Source of the DNA: Diploscapter coronatus
Lineage: Eukaryota; Nematoda; Chromadorea; Rhabditida; Rhabditidae
Direction of reading: 5' to 3'
Assembly: GCA_964036155.1 (NCBI GenBank)
Contig: OZ038423.1
Coordinates: 79,437,249-79,501,248 of the forward strand
DNA length: 64,000 bases
This document shows positions 27,001 to 37,683 of the stretch, piece by piece (the stretch's first letter is position 1; every line of letters begins with the position of its first letter). The position numbers and the translations under genes were made by a program. A model generated the notes under the pieces. That model saw only the letters and a list, made by a program, of their open reading frames with translations. It had not been told where the DNA came from and did not search any database.

Positions 27001-30000
27001 CAGATTTCGATACATGACAAATTTGACTGCGTCATGGCTGAAAACGCCGAAATCAGGTAGAGATCAAAGTGATTGATTGGCAAATTACATATAGGCAACA
27101 AACATCACGACAAGAAGAAAAGAGCTCTATAAGGAAAGAAAGGGAATGGAGACTACCTGCTCCTGCAATTCATCCTCACTGTCAAATGAAGTGTCGACAT
27201 GCAGAATATCGTTGACAGGCACAGCAGAAGAATTGCCCTCCTCTTCCTGCTGTTGTTGCTGCTGCTGTTTGGGAGAAGTAGAGTCGATGCTCGTCTCGCT
27301 CATCTCTTCTGCCTCTGCACACTGCCTGTTTTCCTCCCTTTCTGTTCGCGCTCCCTAATTCAGGCAGAAGGACACTTCGAAAAGGCGATTTTCCGAAGAA
27401 TGACGACGATCTTTGTGCAGGAAATTTAGTCAAACAGAATAGTAGAATTTGGAATGTTAAAGGAAGGAGATAACTTCGGAAAGGCAACTTTCGGGTCGGA
27501 AAAATATGAATGAGGTGAATTGTTCACAATGTCAACATTTTTTTGCAATTGGTCTGTAAATTTGCACAAGAGTGCAATAGCCAAAAGCCCCGCCCACTTT
27601 TGCGTGCACTTCACTGCCAGTTGCGTGTCGCACAATCAGACAAGCAGGTCAGTTCATTGATATACAGTACGAACAGACGAAATGAGGTAAGAGGAAGGAC
27701 GGAAAGCGATTTATATTGTTCATTTGGATGAAGAGAGAGAGAGAGATGACGTCAAAAGGCATGCAAGTTCATGTTTGACGAATGTGGAAAGGTCAGGGAA
27801 ATGAACAAATGGGGGAATTGATCTAATTATGTGAGGAGAGTTGTAGACTTTGACTGTTTCACCCTGCGCACTCACTAATTTGAGTTAGTTTCGTGCTTTC
27901 ATTCAGATAATGATCACGCTGCTCTTCTGTATTATAACTGACCTGTTTGTCTGTGTCGATATCTCCATCGACACCCATTTCATTGGGCCTGAGCAATTGC
28001 TGTTGTTCCGAGTTCCTGAACAGAGTGGGAGTACCCCCGTTCGACACAGAGCTCAGTTCGCCATTGCAGACAGCCGGTGAGTCGATTTTATGCTGAAAAC
28101 GTTCTTTTGCCAATTTGAATAGTCTCGCAATGTATCACGGTCATTAACCATCGAAAACAGACATCATTAACCTGTGCGTCCCATATCTGCACGTAGTTAA
28201 AAGTGGCATCAATATACAGTAATTTGAAGTCTATCAAAATGATAATGAAATTTTTCAAAAAAAAATGAAATCAAACATTCTTAGCTCAGGATTACAGTTA
28301 TCGATTTTTGCCCCTTTCTTCCCGTTTTACGTGTATCCCCTGATTTGATTTATACTGATTGTTAATAAACATGGGACAGTGAATAGGAAATTTCAATTAG
28401 ATATGAACCTGGGTTGGACAAGGCGGGGCACTTTTGGGAGGCTGCGAATTGAGGGAAATGAAGGGTGCAGCTCGATTGGCGTTGGGCGAGAAATGGGGTG
28501 AGCTGCCCATAGAGCAGATCTCCTCCTCGTTGTCGTCATCGTCCAACTCCAGCAACAGATTGTCGGTCCTGAATGCTCAGTTCATTTTCAATCGGTGTGG
28601 ATAAGGATAATCGGATAATCCCTTCTCCTTTTTTGTTTCTTCACAGTCTCTATTGTAAAGACTTCTTTCATGTTGACACAGGGAGTCACCCACAGACAGG
28701 CAGAAAAAAAAACTTTCGGCCTTCGTCTTTTTTACCCGCTCTCAGATTAATCCACATTAGTCATCATCTTGACATTGTGTGAAGCTCTAGAAAAGTTCGA
28801 CTTTTGAGTAAGAGCTGCGCGCATGAAGTTACAGATTTTAGCCGAGATCCCCCCATAGTTAATGTGATGGACGAAAAGTTACGCAGAAATGTGATAGACA
28901 ATGCGTGGGCGCCGAACAGTAAATAGAAGAGAAATGCAGAAGTTAATCGGAAAGATCATATCATACTTATCGGCGGGGGACTGCTGACATTGAGATTGTC
29001 GAAAGAGCAGAGAATTGGTTTGATGCTTTTTGATGTAAACATGGGAAAAAACACATAGAATTCTAACTCTCGTCCGCCGGCGGGCTGCAGCGAAGCGTCC
29101 CATTTGATGATGAGGTTGTGAATGTTGCGCATTTTGCCTGGGACAGGTCTGCTGCCTGACGCTGTTGCCACTGCAGAGACAGGCAGCGAGTCGACTGCAC
29201 AGCGGGAAGTCGGAGAAGGCGTCGTTGTGTCGTTGCGCTGCGGATGGACGACCTGTGAAATGGCAGCTGCCAATATGGACAGGGTAAAGACGAAAGAAAT
29301 TTCGACGAATATACGAACATATATCTCTCAAAAAAGAAGAAGAAGAAGTGCTAGTCTCAAAACTGCAAAATCCTAGGAATATATTCAATGATTCATTAGC
29401 TATAAGGACAGAGGAATTCCTTGAATGCAGCTCGCTTTTCCTCTTCTCTTTATTATCCTCTGTGAGATTCTCTAACGATTTTATTCCCCTTTCACACTCG
29501 TTCCCTGCCTCTGCCTTCTGCCTTCATGCAGCTCTCTAACTCTAATTGAAACCATGCAAGCCGCGGGGCTGTGTCCTTGCTCCCCCTTTCTCGCAAAGTC
29601 CCGTAAAAACTTGAAACTTAATGCATAAAAATAGGCAGACAGATTTCATTATGGCTCAACACGCGCACCTATCGAGATGACTATAAAAGGAGCGGAATGT
29701 AAAGAATTGAATTGAAGACGAGGAATCACAACTCGAATTACGGAGAATTAATGTGCAACTTATGGAAAGACGAATCTAACACCAAAAGTCACACGCTCGA
29801 AATGACAAAAACAGGAATACACTTGCTTATTCATGGGGGACCGGCATATTGAAAGTAAATCAGGACAGAGGTGGAGCAGAGCAGCAGTCCAGTTAGACAC
29901 AAGAGAAAGTCACAGAGATGAGCGCTTTTAATTTCCTCTTTTTCAATGAACTTTCTACTTCATATTTGCTCCCAGCATTACTCGCACAACAACGCTAATC

Positions 30001-33000
30001 TAAATTATCGATATGATCAATTGAATTAGAAGAAAAAGAGAAAGGCTAATAGAAGCTATTGAGAGAAAAGAGACGTGGCAATGAAGAGAGAGAAGAAAAG
30101 ATGGAGAAATAAAATAAAAGGGTAAAACCCAAATGAGAAGGGAAGAGGAGGAGGAGGGAGAAGCTTGTGCAGCTCAAAGAGAGAAGCTTCACCTCTAAAA
30201 TAGGATAGATGAATTGAAAAATAGAAGGGAAGAGAGAGAGGGAGAACACGAAAGGCTGAAGAAGAGAAGTTAGAGCTGCAGATCATGAGGGAGCAGAGAA
30301 GCAAAGTGGATGGACGAGGGAAAAAGAGACATGCATAATTGCATGTTGAAAGACTACGACAGAGAACTGTTCTCTGAAGACATCAAAATATGCATGATCA
30401 TCTGAGTGCTGATTGCGGATTGGCAGAGGTAACATGCAATAAGACTGCGCCAAATTATTGGTTTTATTCTCGAACTGCTCTGCGCAAATTGCAATCGAGC
30501 AATCACAAATAACTGAAAGATGAATCAGCTGACTTAAATTAGGACGGAGAGTCGAGTGTTCTTGCCTCAGGGATGGAAACCCCGAGAACAAGAGGAGTTG
30601 CGGAGGAGGAACAGAAACAGAATAGGATGGTACAGGGGAAGGGCCGAAAACCGAGAAATACAAAGATCAACAGTCCGTAAAGGTAATTCTCCATCTCGAA
30701 AAGGAGAAGAAATTCGCTGATTGCACGGGCTCAAAGAGAGACCAATTCAAGCAATGTCAACTCAAAATATTTGCTAACGACTCGCGTAGTTGTTAGGTTC
30801 GCGCAACAAAACCTGGAAAATTTCATGAAAATGGGCTCTCACTTGTCCTTCTCACAGACACAATGTCTTACTTACAAAGGGGATAATCTCATCTTCTACA
30901 GAGAGAACCGAATCTATTTGGGCTATTAAGATTTAGATATCGCATCCACTTGATATTCACATATCCAACAGCACTAAAGAATAAATTTAGAACAGAAAGG
31001 GAAAAGCTCCTAAATTAGACAGACGCAGAGAAATAGAGGAGAGAAGCCATTGAAATAAAAGGAAATAGTGTCCAGATTTGCTGAGGTCTGGAGCAGGGAG
31101 GCAAGGGAGGAGGAGTGCATCAATACAATTGTTGTTGACTAGAAGTATATTTTCTAAAATCGGGTATAAAATTCCACGCCTACTTGAAATCACAACTTGC
31201 ATTCTACCGAAACCGCAAATATATGAGAAAATTGGTCATTTTTTGGTGAAGATATCTTGAGCCTAAACTGAATATTTCGCTAGATATTTTCATTCATGAA
31301 TAAATAAGTAAATTGCAGAGCGGGCTGAATTTTTTCGCGCAAAAAAGAAAGGAAAGAGGGGGATTTGAAGAATGAAGGCTTCATTAGCCATTCTCTGTTC
31401 AGAGTTCAACTCATAGTTCGTCTTCGACAGACATTGGGACGTTTTCCACCGCGAATATCCCTTATGAGGCGAGTTACTCCAGTCAGATTTACATTACTAC
31501 CCTTAACCATGAGACCAGAGATGATGACGGAATTGTCGCGATTGAAAAGTCCCAAGTCGAGTCTGTTGAAGTGTCAAGTCAACTAACCGTTCACTGATGA
31601 GACTCGTGAACTGCTCCTGAACCAGTTCCATCAGATTCTGCAGAGTCGAGTCCTCTGCAGAAAGGACGACATTTTGGGAGGCCGAGGAATGATCCCCAAC
31701 GGAATTTGCGCGGTCGAATTCGAGGAAATTGGGTCGAGGAGGAATTTCGACAGTCAGATCTGGCTTGGTCGGGAAGGGCATTTCTGGCGCAGATCTGGTC
31801 GAGCTGGGCGAGGGAGTGGCCGTCTCCTCAGGCATTGGAGTGAGCTGCTTGTCGGCGGCCTTATTGCTATGCCTGTCTCTGTCGCTGTCGCTCTCTGATC
31901 GAGTTTTGATTCGAGAAAGCTGCTGCTGCTGCTGCTTCTTGGCAGAGGAGATCTTGTCGAATACCTTTCCATGATAACTCATGTCCGAGTGGAGCGGGGA
32001 GGGCGGATAGTCGTGCACCTGGCTCTTGTTAGTCCTCTGCAACCGTGCCTTGGGAACCACAGTGGCCACTCGAGTCAATTGTCGATTTGCATTTCCGTTT
32101 ATGAGGGCAGAATTCTTGTTGATTTGCAGAGGTGCTGAGGGGATCTTCTTGAAACTAACATGGAAATTTGATTGTGAAGACGAGTGTGGGATGGGAGTGT
32201 TGGCTCTGTTGCCGTTGCTTCCGTGTTGACCATTTTCATTCTGCAGAGGAGCAGATGTCATTGCTGTCTTCTGCTCGTACACCATCCCGTTCTGCCGATT
32301 GAAAGGAATGGTCGTGTCCAGAGGAATCTGTTCTTCAGTTGAATTGTTGTATACAGAGGCGGACGAATTGAGTGGAGTGGGAGGGGCAGAGGAAGGCACA
32401 CGACGCATTGAGGATGTGCTTCTTTAATTCACAATGATAATTGCACGAAAATCGATAGGAAATGGTAAACGGAGACACGAGAAGAAGAAGAGCCAGGGAA
32501 AGTTGGAAATGTTTGAATTCGAGTAAAGATCAATAAAAAAAACTAAAGGGTAGAATGGCGTGTAAATGAGGAGGGGAAGTTGGAAGGAAAGATCAGAATG
32601 AACGCATCGATGCGTCAAGAATGCAATGAGGACAGATAAAATCAGCGATTCTCTCGATACCATTCCTTTCTTCCATGCAGTCTCACTCCAGTCGCTCGAT
32701 CTCCTTTTCGCCAATTTGCCTCATTTTGTCGCTATTTTCCACTCTTCCGAACAAACCACTAATTTCCTTCTATGAAAAGCAAAGCACTTCGGCAGTAAGG
32801 AGAAAAGGGGAAGGGTAAGGGCCTCAAGGCGTGTTTGTCTTATCTATAAACTTGAACTATCGAAAAGGGAGACGAGAAGAGTCAATGAAACGAAAATACA
32901 ACAAAGGTTTTGATTACTCTTCTTCTTTGCTGCTTTTCAACGGGCATTCTGCAGTCTGTGCGCACTGCACATGGAAATGCAAAGAACTGTAGAAATGCGC

Positions 33001-36000
33001 TAACTCCGAATGGCCTGCTGTCTGTTGGTGGTGGAAAAGCATCGATTCATAGTAAATGTCTGACTAATAGAAGGAAGACTACCCCAGAGTCAATCAATGA
33101 GTCATGTTGAATGAGCGAGTGATTTCAAATGAACGTTGTCTTGCTCTGTCTTCAGTTTCGATTGCAATTTCACTTCCACTTGCACAATTCCACATTCATT
33201 CAGTCAGTGTTTACATAAAAAGGCGATGGGTGAAGCAGACAGAGGAATGAAGGAGAGGGAAAAGCCGCGGTGTCCCTTGCATCTACGCCAAGTGATAGTC
33301 TTGCAGTATCAAGTCAAGTCACAAACATGTTCTTCCCAGTCATTTACTAAACTGCTCTGATCGATATTATTAATTGCAGCCTTTGTTCGTGAAAAGAACA
33401 CTGCAAAAGAGCTTGCTTGGAGTCCAGAAAATGATCAGAAAGGCGAGCAAATGACCTGTTCGCGCGTGTACAAAAGACGAAAAGCAATCTTTTATATTTC
33501 CGCCTTTTGTTGCGAAATGCTTCGAACTTTCTACAGGAAATGTCGACTTTAGCAGACAAGTCAAAAAGCCCACGTCACTTTGATGACTCGTTATCAAATC
33601 ATTGCTTTGTCAATGAATCGTAATGGTGGTGTGTTGACGGCAACCGCTATTTAACGGCACGATTTTATAGTATGAGAAAAGAAGGGACTTTCAAATATGT
33701 TGAAAATAGTGTCAGATTTGAATAAAAACTGCCGTATTTGACTGACCTTCCCAAAGGACTGCGGCCTCTCATCATCGTTGTGGGCAGTGGCACGGACGCA
33801 GACGCGTCTTGCCTAGCGAGCTGATTGCGCTGCTCTTCCCTGTCGACTCGTAGTGCAGCTCCGCACTCGTCTACCATCGTCGTCTTCGCCTTCACATCCT
33901 GCAAAATCAATCAATTTATTGTGTCTTCAATCAGTCACACATGCCTTGACCTGCCCGAGGTGTCACTTTTTTGAAAAACTGAATAAAACTTTTAGTCTAA
34001 TCATTATTTTTTTACATTTTCTTCGCAAAATTATTCGAAAAAAGATTTTCTATGGTTTCATCAAAGCAGATTTTTGTTCTATTTACTATAACTTAAGAAA
34101 ATTTTCGAAAAAAAATCTATTTCTGGTCAATTTTAAGAGGTCTCCGCCGGACAGAGCAAAGCAGTGTCAATAAATGCACTTCTCACTCGTAAATTGGGTC
34201 TCCTGTACTGAGAGTCAGTCTTGGTTGGCGGCGATGGTTCGGCAGGCGCCAGGCTGTTCGCGTGCGTTAGAATCGCGTCCGAGGGAATTGTCTGCAAATC
34301 AGCAACATCAGTACGAAGAGAAATATTTTGACGAATACGAATTTACGGCGAAAAGACACTTCTCACTCCCTTCATTCACAGCTGTTGACGAACAACTAAG
34401 CAGCACGTTGGAAGGTGTTAGAATGATAAAGAATTCTTGTGGAGAGAAAACATTATCATATCAGTAAAGGCACGTCAGAAAACGAAAAGCCGACAAATTT
34501 GGCAGAGAACAGATCAAAAAGAGGAGCTAAGAGTGTCGTTGTCAAAATTGAAAACCGACGAAAAGTCGGATTAAAAATGAATGAGAAGGGTTTCTATCAG
34601 AAAGAGAGCAGAAAGGAAGAAACAGTCATACGAAGATGGTAAAGTTATGCGCGCACATGGAGAAGAAAAGGAGAGAAGAAGCTGAAATGCAGGCAACCAA
34701 TTGAGCAGAGATTTTGTAAATTCACGCATCGTTTTTGCGCTGACGCTGACGGACGAAAAGAAAGGAGAACTTTCAATTTTGTGAGAAAGTCTCACACAGA
34801 CACCACAGATATGTAAAGGCAGCAATTATGTCGAAATCAGAAAAAGAAGAAGAAGCGCAAGACAACATATTGAAGTGAAAATGTGTTCTGTGGAGGGAGA
34901 AGAATGAATGAACTAGAAGTAGTGGTTTATAGCGACTGCAACATACAGTTGAACGGATGGATTGGATGATATCACTCGCAGATCGAGTGAAGAGGAGAGA
35001 GGAATTACGCTTCAGAATTTTATATAAATCTGAAAATCGGCTCAAATCGTGGGAGGAGCAGGTAGGAGAGAGGAATGAAGTGGTGGAACGAGAAAAAAGA
35101 ACTTCAACTGTCCCCTCTGATTTGATACTTTCGGCCTAATTACCTCACACACACACGCACACCCACGATTCATAATGCACAATACAGATATGTCAAGAGA
35201 AGCAGACCAGAAGGTATTATTTTTTGTTATAATTTCAACGAAAAATCGCGAAGATCAGCTAGAATAACCTGGCAAAAGGAGGGCCTGTATGTGTGTGTGT
35301 CGGTTTGTTAATGAAGACCTGCAACCTAGCAAAAGGGGATTTGTTAAATGCAAATGGAAGTTGAAAACAAGGGAAACAAGAGGGAATTTGGCATATGACT
35401 GCGCATGACTGTCTGATTGACAGTGCGATTGGACACTCGCCTGCTGAATGTTGACAACCTGCATTCGGATAACTTGGAATTTACCTTTCATCCCCTGTCT
35501 TTCTGTTTGTTGACAGTCAGCAGTCAGAGTCCGATCTGCCTTGCAAATGAGATGCGCACTGCCACATATCTCTTCTTCTCCGCGAGTTGTGTCCTGCATT
35601 TCTGCAGTCAAACCCAACTCCTGTTTGATTTGATTCAACCCACTCATTCAGTGCAGTCAGTCAGTGCCCCTCTCTTCTCTTTCACCTACAGTTTATGATC
35701 TCTTAATGCGCGCGTATTTCCGTAAATCTGTCAGCGGCTCTGCGGGCGTTTGACGTAAAATCGAAAGTGTACCGCGCGCGTTTCTTTGTGAAAATTTTCG
35801 GAAAAATCACATATTCGAGAAGATTAATGAAGAAGGCTACGTTACAGAGTATGTTCTATCACACTTTCCATTGCTGTGCAACCACGCTGAAGATTATCTT
35901 TTGAAAGTGAGATGTCTAAATCGAGAATGTGAATAATACTTATCCCTGGATAACAAGAGCGTCTGCCTTTGAGATTAAGAATCTAAATCTTGAGGTTTAT

Positions 36001-36586
36001 AGATAAACTCGAATAGTTCGATATAATAGTAGAGAAGAAGGGAATGAGTGTAGACAGAGGGACGAAAGTTGACTTGGAAATGCATCAGAAGCAATCAAAG
36101 CACAGCTGATCCGGAAAGTCCATGCACAGTCAGAGGAAATGGATAATCGTGGAAGAAGAGAGTATGCAATTTCCGAAAGTATACTCGCAAAAAGGCAGAC
36201 GGCTCATGCAAAATTTAAATTGTGATAAAAATTCCGGTGAACCTGGAAGGAGGATATAAAAATGGCAAACGGCTTTGGAAAGGAGAAGGAAGAGAGAGAG
36301 AGAGAGAAAGAGAAAAAGAATAGATCAATGGGCTAAAGGGTAGCAGGGAAGACGAGAAGAAGGGAAGGAGCTACGTTCGAAGGGAGAGGGCAAAAGAGTG
36401 CAGAGATGCAAAGAAAAGTCCTAAAGCAACGATAATTCAGGAAGAAAACATATAGACGGATGAAGGAGGGCCGGAAGGGAGGATTAGAAGATGGAATACA
36501 AAATAACTAACTGCACGACACTCGAACATGGCACATTGCTGCCTACGGAACTGGGCAAGATGGAGGAGAGTTCATCCTGAACTGGT
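12025..36586 (-). CDS. tir-1: TIR-1/SARM1 NAD+ hydrolase and TIR adaptor, ARM-SAM-SAM-TIR protein
   Basis: Cytoplasmic NAD+-cleaving switch of axon degeneration, also upstream of p38 MAPK in nematode immunity (family knowledge). Exons in coding order: 36586-36512 (tentative), 34291-34187, 33898-33747, 32421-31584, 29252-29068, 28568-28409, 28092-27943, 27321-27157, 26618-26520, 26057-25992, 25326-25201, 25143-24988, 24909-24756, 24706-24636, 24585-24464, 24274-24121, 24069-23977, 23918-23785, 23179-23068, 14329-14162, 13620-13468, 13408-13201, 13152-13019, 12965-12810, 12579-12352, 12302-12161, 12101-12025. From 34291 on all phases agree, with one choice (31584 or 31588) left open. The protein is about 1,430 residues: low-complexity N-terminus, ARM repeats (exons 25143-14162), tandem SAMs (14200-13201), TIR (13152-12352), short tail. 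ARM blocks such as SGTLSLVEP and [10 protein letters not shown] match SARM1 closely. The true 5' end is not established. Confidence 0.93.
12352..13152 (-). other. tir-1: TIR (NADase) domain exons of tir-1
   Basis: Three exons encode the catalytic TIR domain. It begins [17 protein letters not shown], continues with [18 protein letters not shown] and [11 protein letters not shown], and ends [20 protein letters not shown]. The catalytic glutamate of SARM1 (E642 in human) is present in NCEDWIHKE at the end of exon 12965-12810, so the enzyme is predicted active. The following exons (12302-12161, 12101-12025) encode a Ser/Thr/Pro-rich tail ending STVYGP, stop at 12025-12027, which has no recognised domain. 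Upstream exon 13408-13201 carries the second SAM domain ([20 protein letters not shown]). Confidence 0.95.
12610..12775 (-). repeat. tRNA-related sequence (SINE-like or tRNA pseudogene) in a tir-1 intron
   Basis: Read on the minus strand, the intron between the second and third TIR exons holds a D-arm-like GCTCACATAGTGGTAGAGC and a T-arm TCAGG-TTCAAAT-CCTGA with good A-box and B-box resemblance. The expected acceptor stem does not pair (GACAGCC against CTGCAAG) and the anticodon arm is weak. I read it as a tRNA-derived repeat, not a functional tRNA. A GCTAGAC-GCC motif recurs at both ends of the block. Confidence 0.55.
16846..16929. repeat. 84-bp hairpin (CTGGCCTATTG ends)
   Basis: Arms CTGGCCTATTGTAGTATTCG and the complement of CGAATACCACAATAGGCCAG pair almost perfectly, with a short AT-rich centre. 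Located in the large tir-1 intron. Resembles a very small MITE; no other copy was recognised here. Confidence 0.75.
18342..18962 (-). CDS. tir-1: Candidate alternative first coding exon of tir-1 (ARM-less isoform)
   Basis: A 621-nt open frame from ATG at 18962-18960 to a consensus donor GTGAGT just after codon ATG at 18342, exactly 207 codons, so it ends in phase 0. The next exon downstream in tir-1 (14329-14162) begins in phase 0, so splicing would give a Ser/Pro-rich N-terminus followed by the last ARM segment, both SAM domains and the TIR domain, lacking almost all inhibitory ARM repeats. The frame also extends upstream to an ATG at 19091-19089. Composition is Pro/Ser/Ala-rich then basic ([17 protein letters not shown] near the end). 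No known domain. The nearby acceptors I found would not keep frame with exon 23179-23068, which argues for a first exon rather than a cassette exon. It could also be the start of an unrelated nested gene. Confidence 0.5.
21221..21335. repeat. Inverted-repeat element with ACTTCTCAAA ends (family B)
   Basis: 115 bp. The left end ACTTCTCAAAGCTCAACCCG pairs with the right end CGGGTCGAGTTTTGAGAAGT. The interior contains a second imperfect palindrome around GAAAAAGAGGGCATGCTCTT. A related copy lies at 39642-39762, sharing ends, GACCCGCAGAAA and an ATATGACA core motif. No coding capacity. Confidence 0.75.
23068..25143 (-). other. tir-1: ARM-repeat (autoinhibitory) exons of tir-1
   Basis: Eight short exons encode the armadillo repeats that hold the TIR domain inactive and sense the NMN/NAD+ ratio in SARM1. 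The order follows human SARM1: [18 protein letters not shown], then [75 protein letters not shown] and [13 protein letters not shown]. In [11 protein letters not shown] the glutamate and arginine keep the spacing of human E149 and R157, and the lysine of FSKHS aligns with K193, all reported ligand-pocket residues; the alignment was made by eye. The last repeat continues into exon 14329-14162 across the 8.7-kb intron. Confidence 0.9.
23244..23356. repeat. Inverted-repeat element with GGCCTCTTGTA ends
   Basis: 113 bp in the intron between tir-1 exons 23918-23785 and 23179-23068. The left arm GGCCTCTTGTACTTTTTGTC is complementary to the right part ending TAAAATACAAGAGGCC. It contains a TAGGGG-like stretch. 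Likely a small MITE; no second copy was identified in the window. Confidence 0.65.
29253..31583 (-). other. tir-1 intron
   Basis: 2.3-kb intron between exons 32421-31584 and 29252-29068. Mostly purine-rich tracts (GAGAAGAGAG type). A possible 20-nt microexon near 30890 would introduce a stop in the current frame, so it is not included. Confidence 0.55.
32422..33746 (-). other. tir-1 intron
   Basis: 1.3-kb intron between exons 33898-33747 and 32421-31584. The acceptor used is TTAAAG before AAGCACATCC, giving phase continuity (GGAAG plus A). Nothing else recognised. Confidence 0.55.
34292..36507 (-). other. tir-1 5' intron or promoter region
   Basis: 2.2 kb between the first well-supported exon (34291-34187) and a tentative upstream exon at 36586-36512 (frame reads [20 protein letters not shown]). 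Contains (GT)n and (GA)n tracts. An internal promoter for isoforms starting downstream is possible but not visible. Confidence 0.4.
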
Positions 36587-37683
36587 CTGGAATAATTAAA
36601 AATTGCAGAGGAGGGAAGGAATTGTGTGCTGAGTCGCCCGATATCTGCACGTGTTTTCTCTTCTTTTCGTGTTCTCGTTTTTCCTCGTCTATTTCTGCAG
36701 AGCTCTTCATATTTGGCAGGCAGCCTTCTGTCTTTGCCAGGAATATTCGGTTTGCTGTGTGAGAAGCAGTGTCTATATCTATGTCTCTGTCTGTCTGCCC
36801 GTATGTAGCTGTGACCTGATTCTCTTCTCTGCTTCGAAGGAAAAGCTGACTGCCAGAAGACAGAGACAGAATCGATGGGATGAAGGCAGAGACAGAGGCA
36901 GAAGCTGTGGAAATGGGAAAGGGGGAGAGGCAGCCTTGCCTTCCTTCGTCTTCACATTCGCACTCAAGAGAAGTGAAGATAAAAGAAAAAAAACGTTAAA
37001 GAGCAAAATAGCAAGTTGTTAGTTGCTATATTTCCCATTTGAATGAGAGCAGCAGCGCTAACAGGCAGAAGACTGAAAGCAGACAATTGCTAATGGAAAT
37101 TGAAGCGAGAAGAGACAAAGGCAGAGCCTTCACTCTCACACAACATATCCTGGAGAGAAAGACAACGCCATAAGTTTGCACAGAAGAAAAGTGAAGATGA
37201 TCTAACAATTCATCTAATTGTGTGTAAGTTATATGTTGCTATGTTCGAGTCATCGCATTTCTTGCGAGAGGAATTGAAAAGACTGCTGCTGCCAAATGAA
37301 TCATGTCTTCGCCTTACAGCTCCACAGTCGGAATGCACAGCGCACCGATATTGTGTGCATTCGATTTTCCTGCAGCACAAAGAAAGGAGAAAATTCATTT
37401 TCTGAGCAATTGAAAACTTATCAAGTTTGATTCCTTCACAATTCGCATGTCTTATAAGTCGTCTAATAAAGAACTGGAGAAAACCATGGAAACCACAGCT
37501 TTCCCGGGACGAATAAACTAGGAGGGATGTGAGATTTTGCGGTACGCATTAGCTATGCCCTCTCTCTCTCTCATTCTGTTCATTCAGATAGATTGATAAT
37601 CTGTTTAATTCGTTTCACTAGGTACTAGGTCTGTACAGACTAACCTTGGATTATTCCACTCGGAAGGAGGGCGAGGAGGAGGC
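36587..37683. promoter_or_regulatory. Shared divergent upstream region of tir-1 and the ELMO-domain gene
   Basis: About 1.1 kb between the tentative 5' exon of tir-1 (minus) and the start of the ELMO-domain gene (plus). It should contain both promoters if the 5' end of tir-1 is right. Composition is CT/GA-rich; a pyrimidine tract occurs at 37561-37573. No specific factor site can be supported by eye. Confidence 0.4.

Larger units (their letters stand above)
25201..34291 (-). other. tir-1: Low-complexity N-terminal exons of tir-1
   Basis: Ten exons upstream of the ARM repeats, joined in continuous phase, encode about 680 residues rich in Ser, Pro, Thr, Gln and acidic residues and predicted disordered. 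Features: a seven-glutamine run in exon 27321-27157 ([13 protein letters not shown]), five glutamines in exon 32421-31584 ([13 protein letters not shown]), an acidic cluster [10 protein letters not shown] in 28568-28409, and a more ordered block [20 protein letters not shown] in 29252-29068. No known domain. Internal ATGs such as MRRVPS (32408) and MSETSID (27303) could be starts of alternative isoforms, as is common for nematode tir-1. An extra exon near 25420-25440 is possible but unproven. Confidence 0.75.

Noticed and set aside
27182..27487. 101-codon ORF over the polyglutamine exon of tir-1
   Set aside because: It is the wrong frame of the exon; the frame with the Q7 tract keeps phase with both neighbouring exons.
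30880..30905. 20-nt microexon in the tir-1 N-terminal region
   Set aside because: Splice motifs are present but inclusion puts a stop codon in frame.
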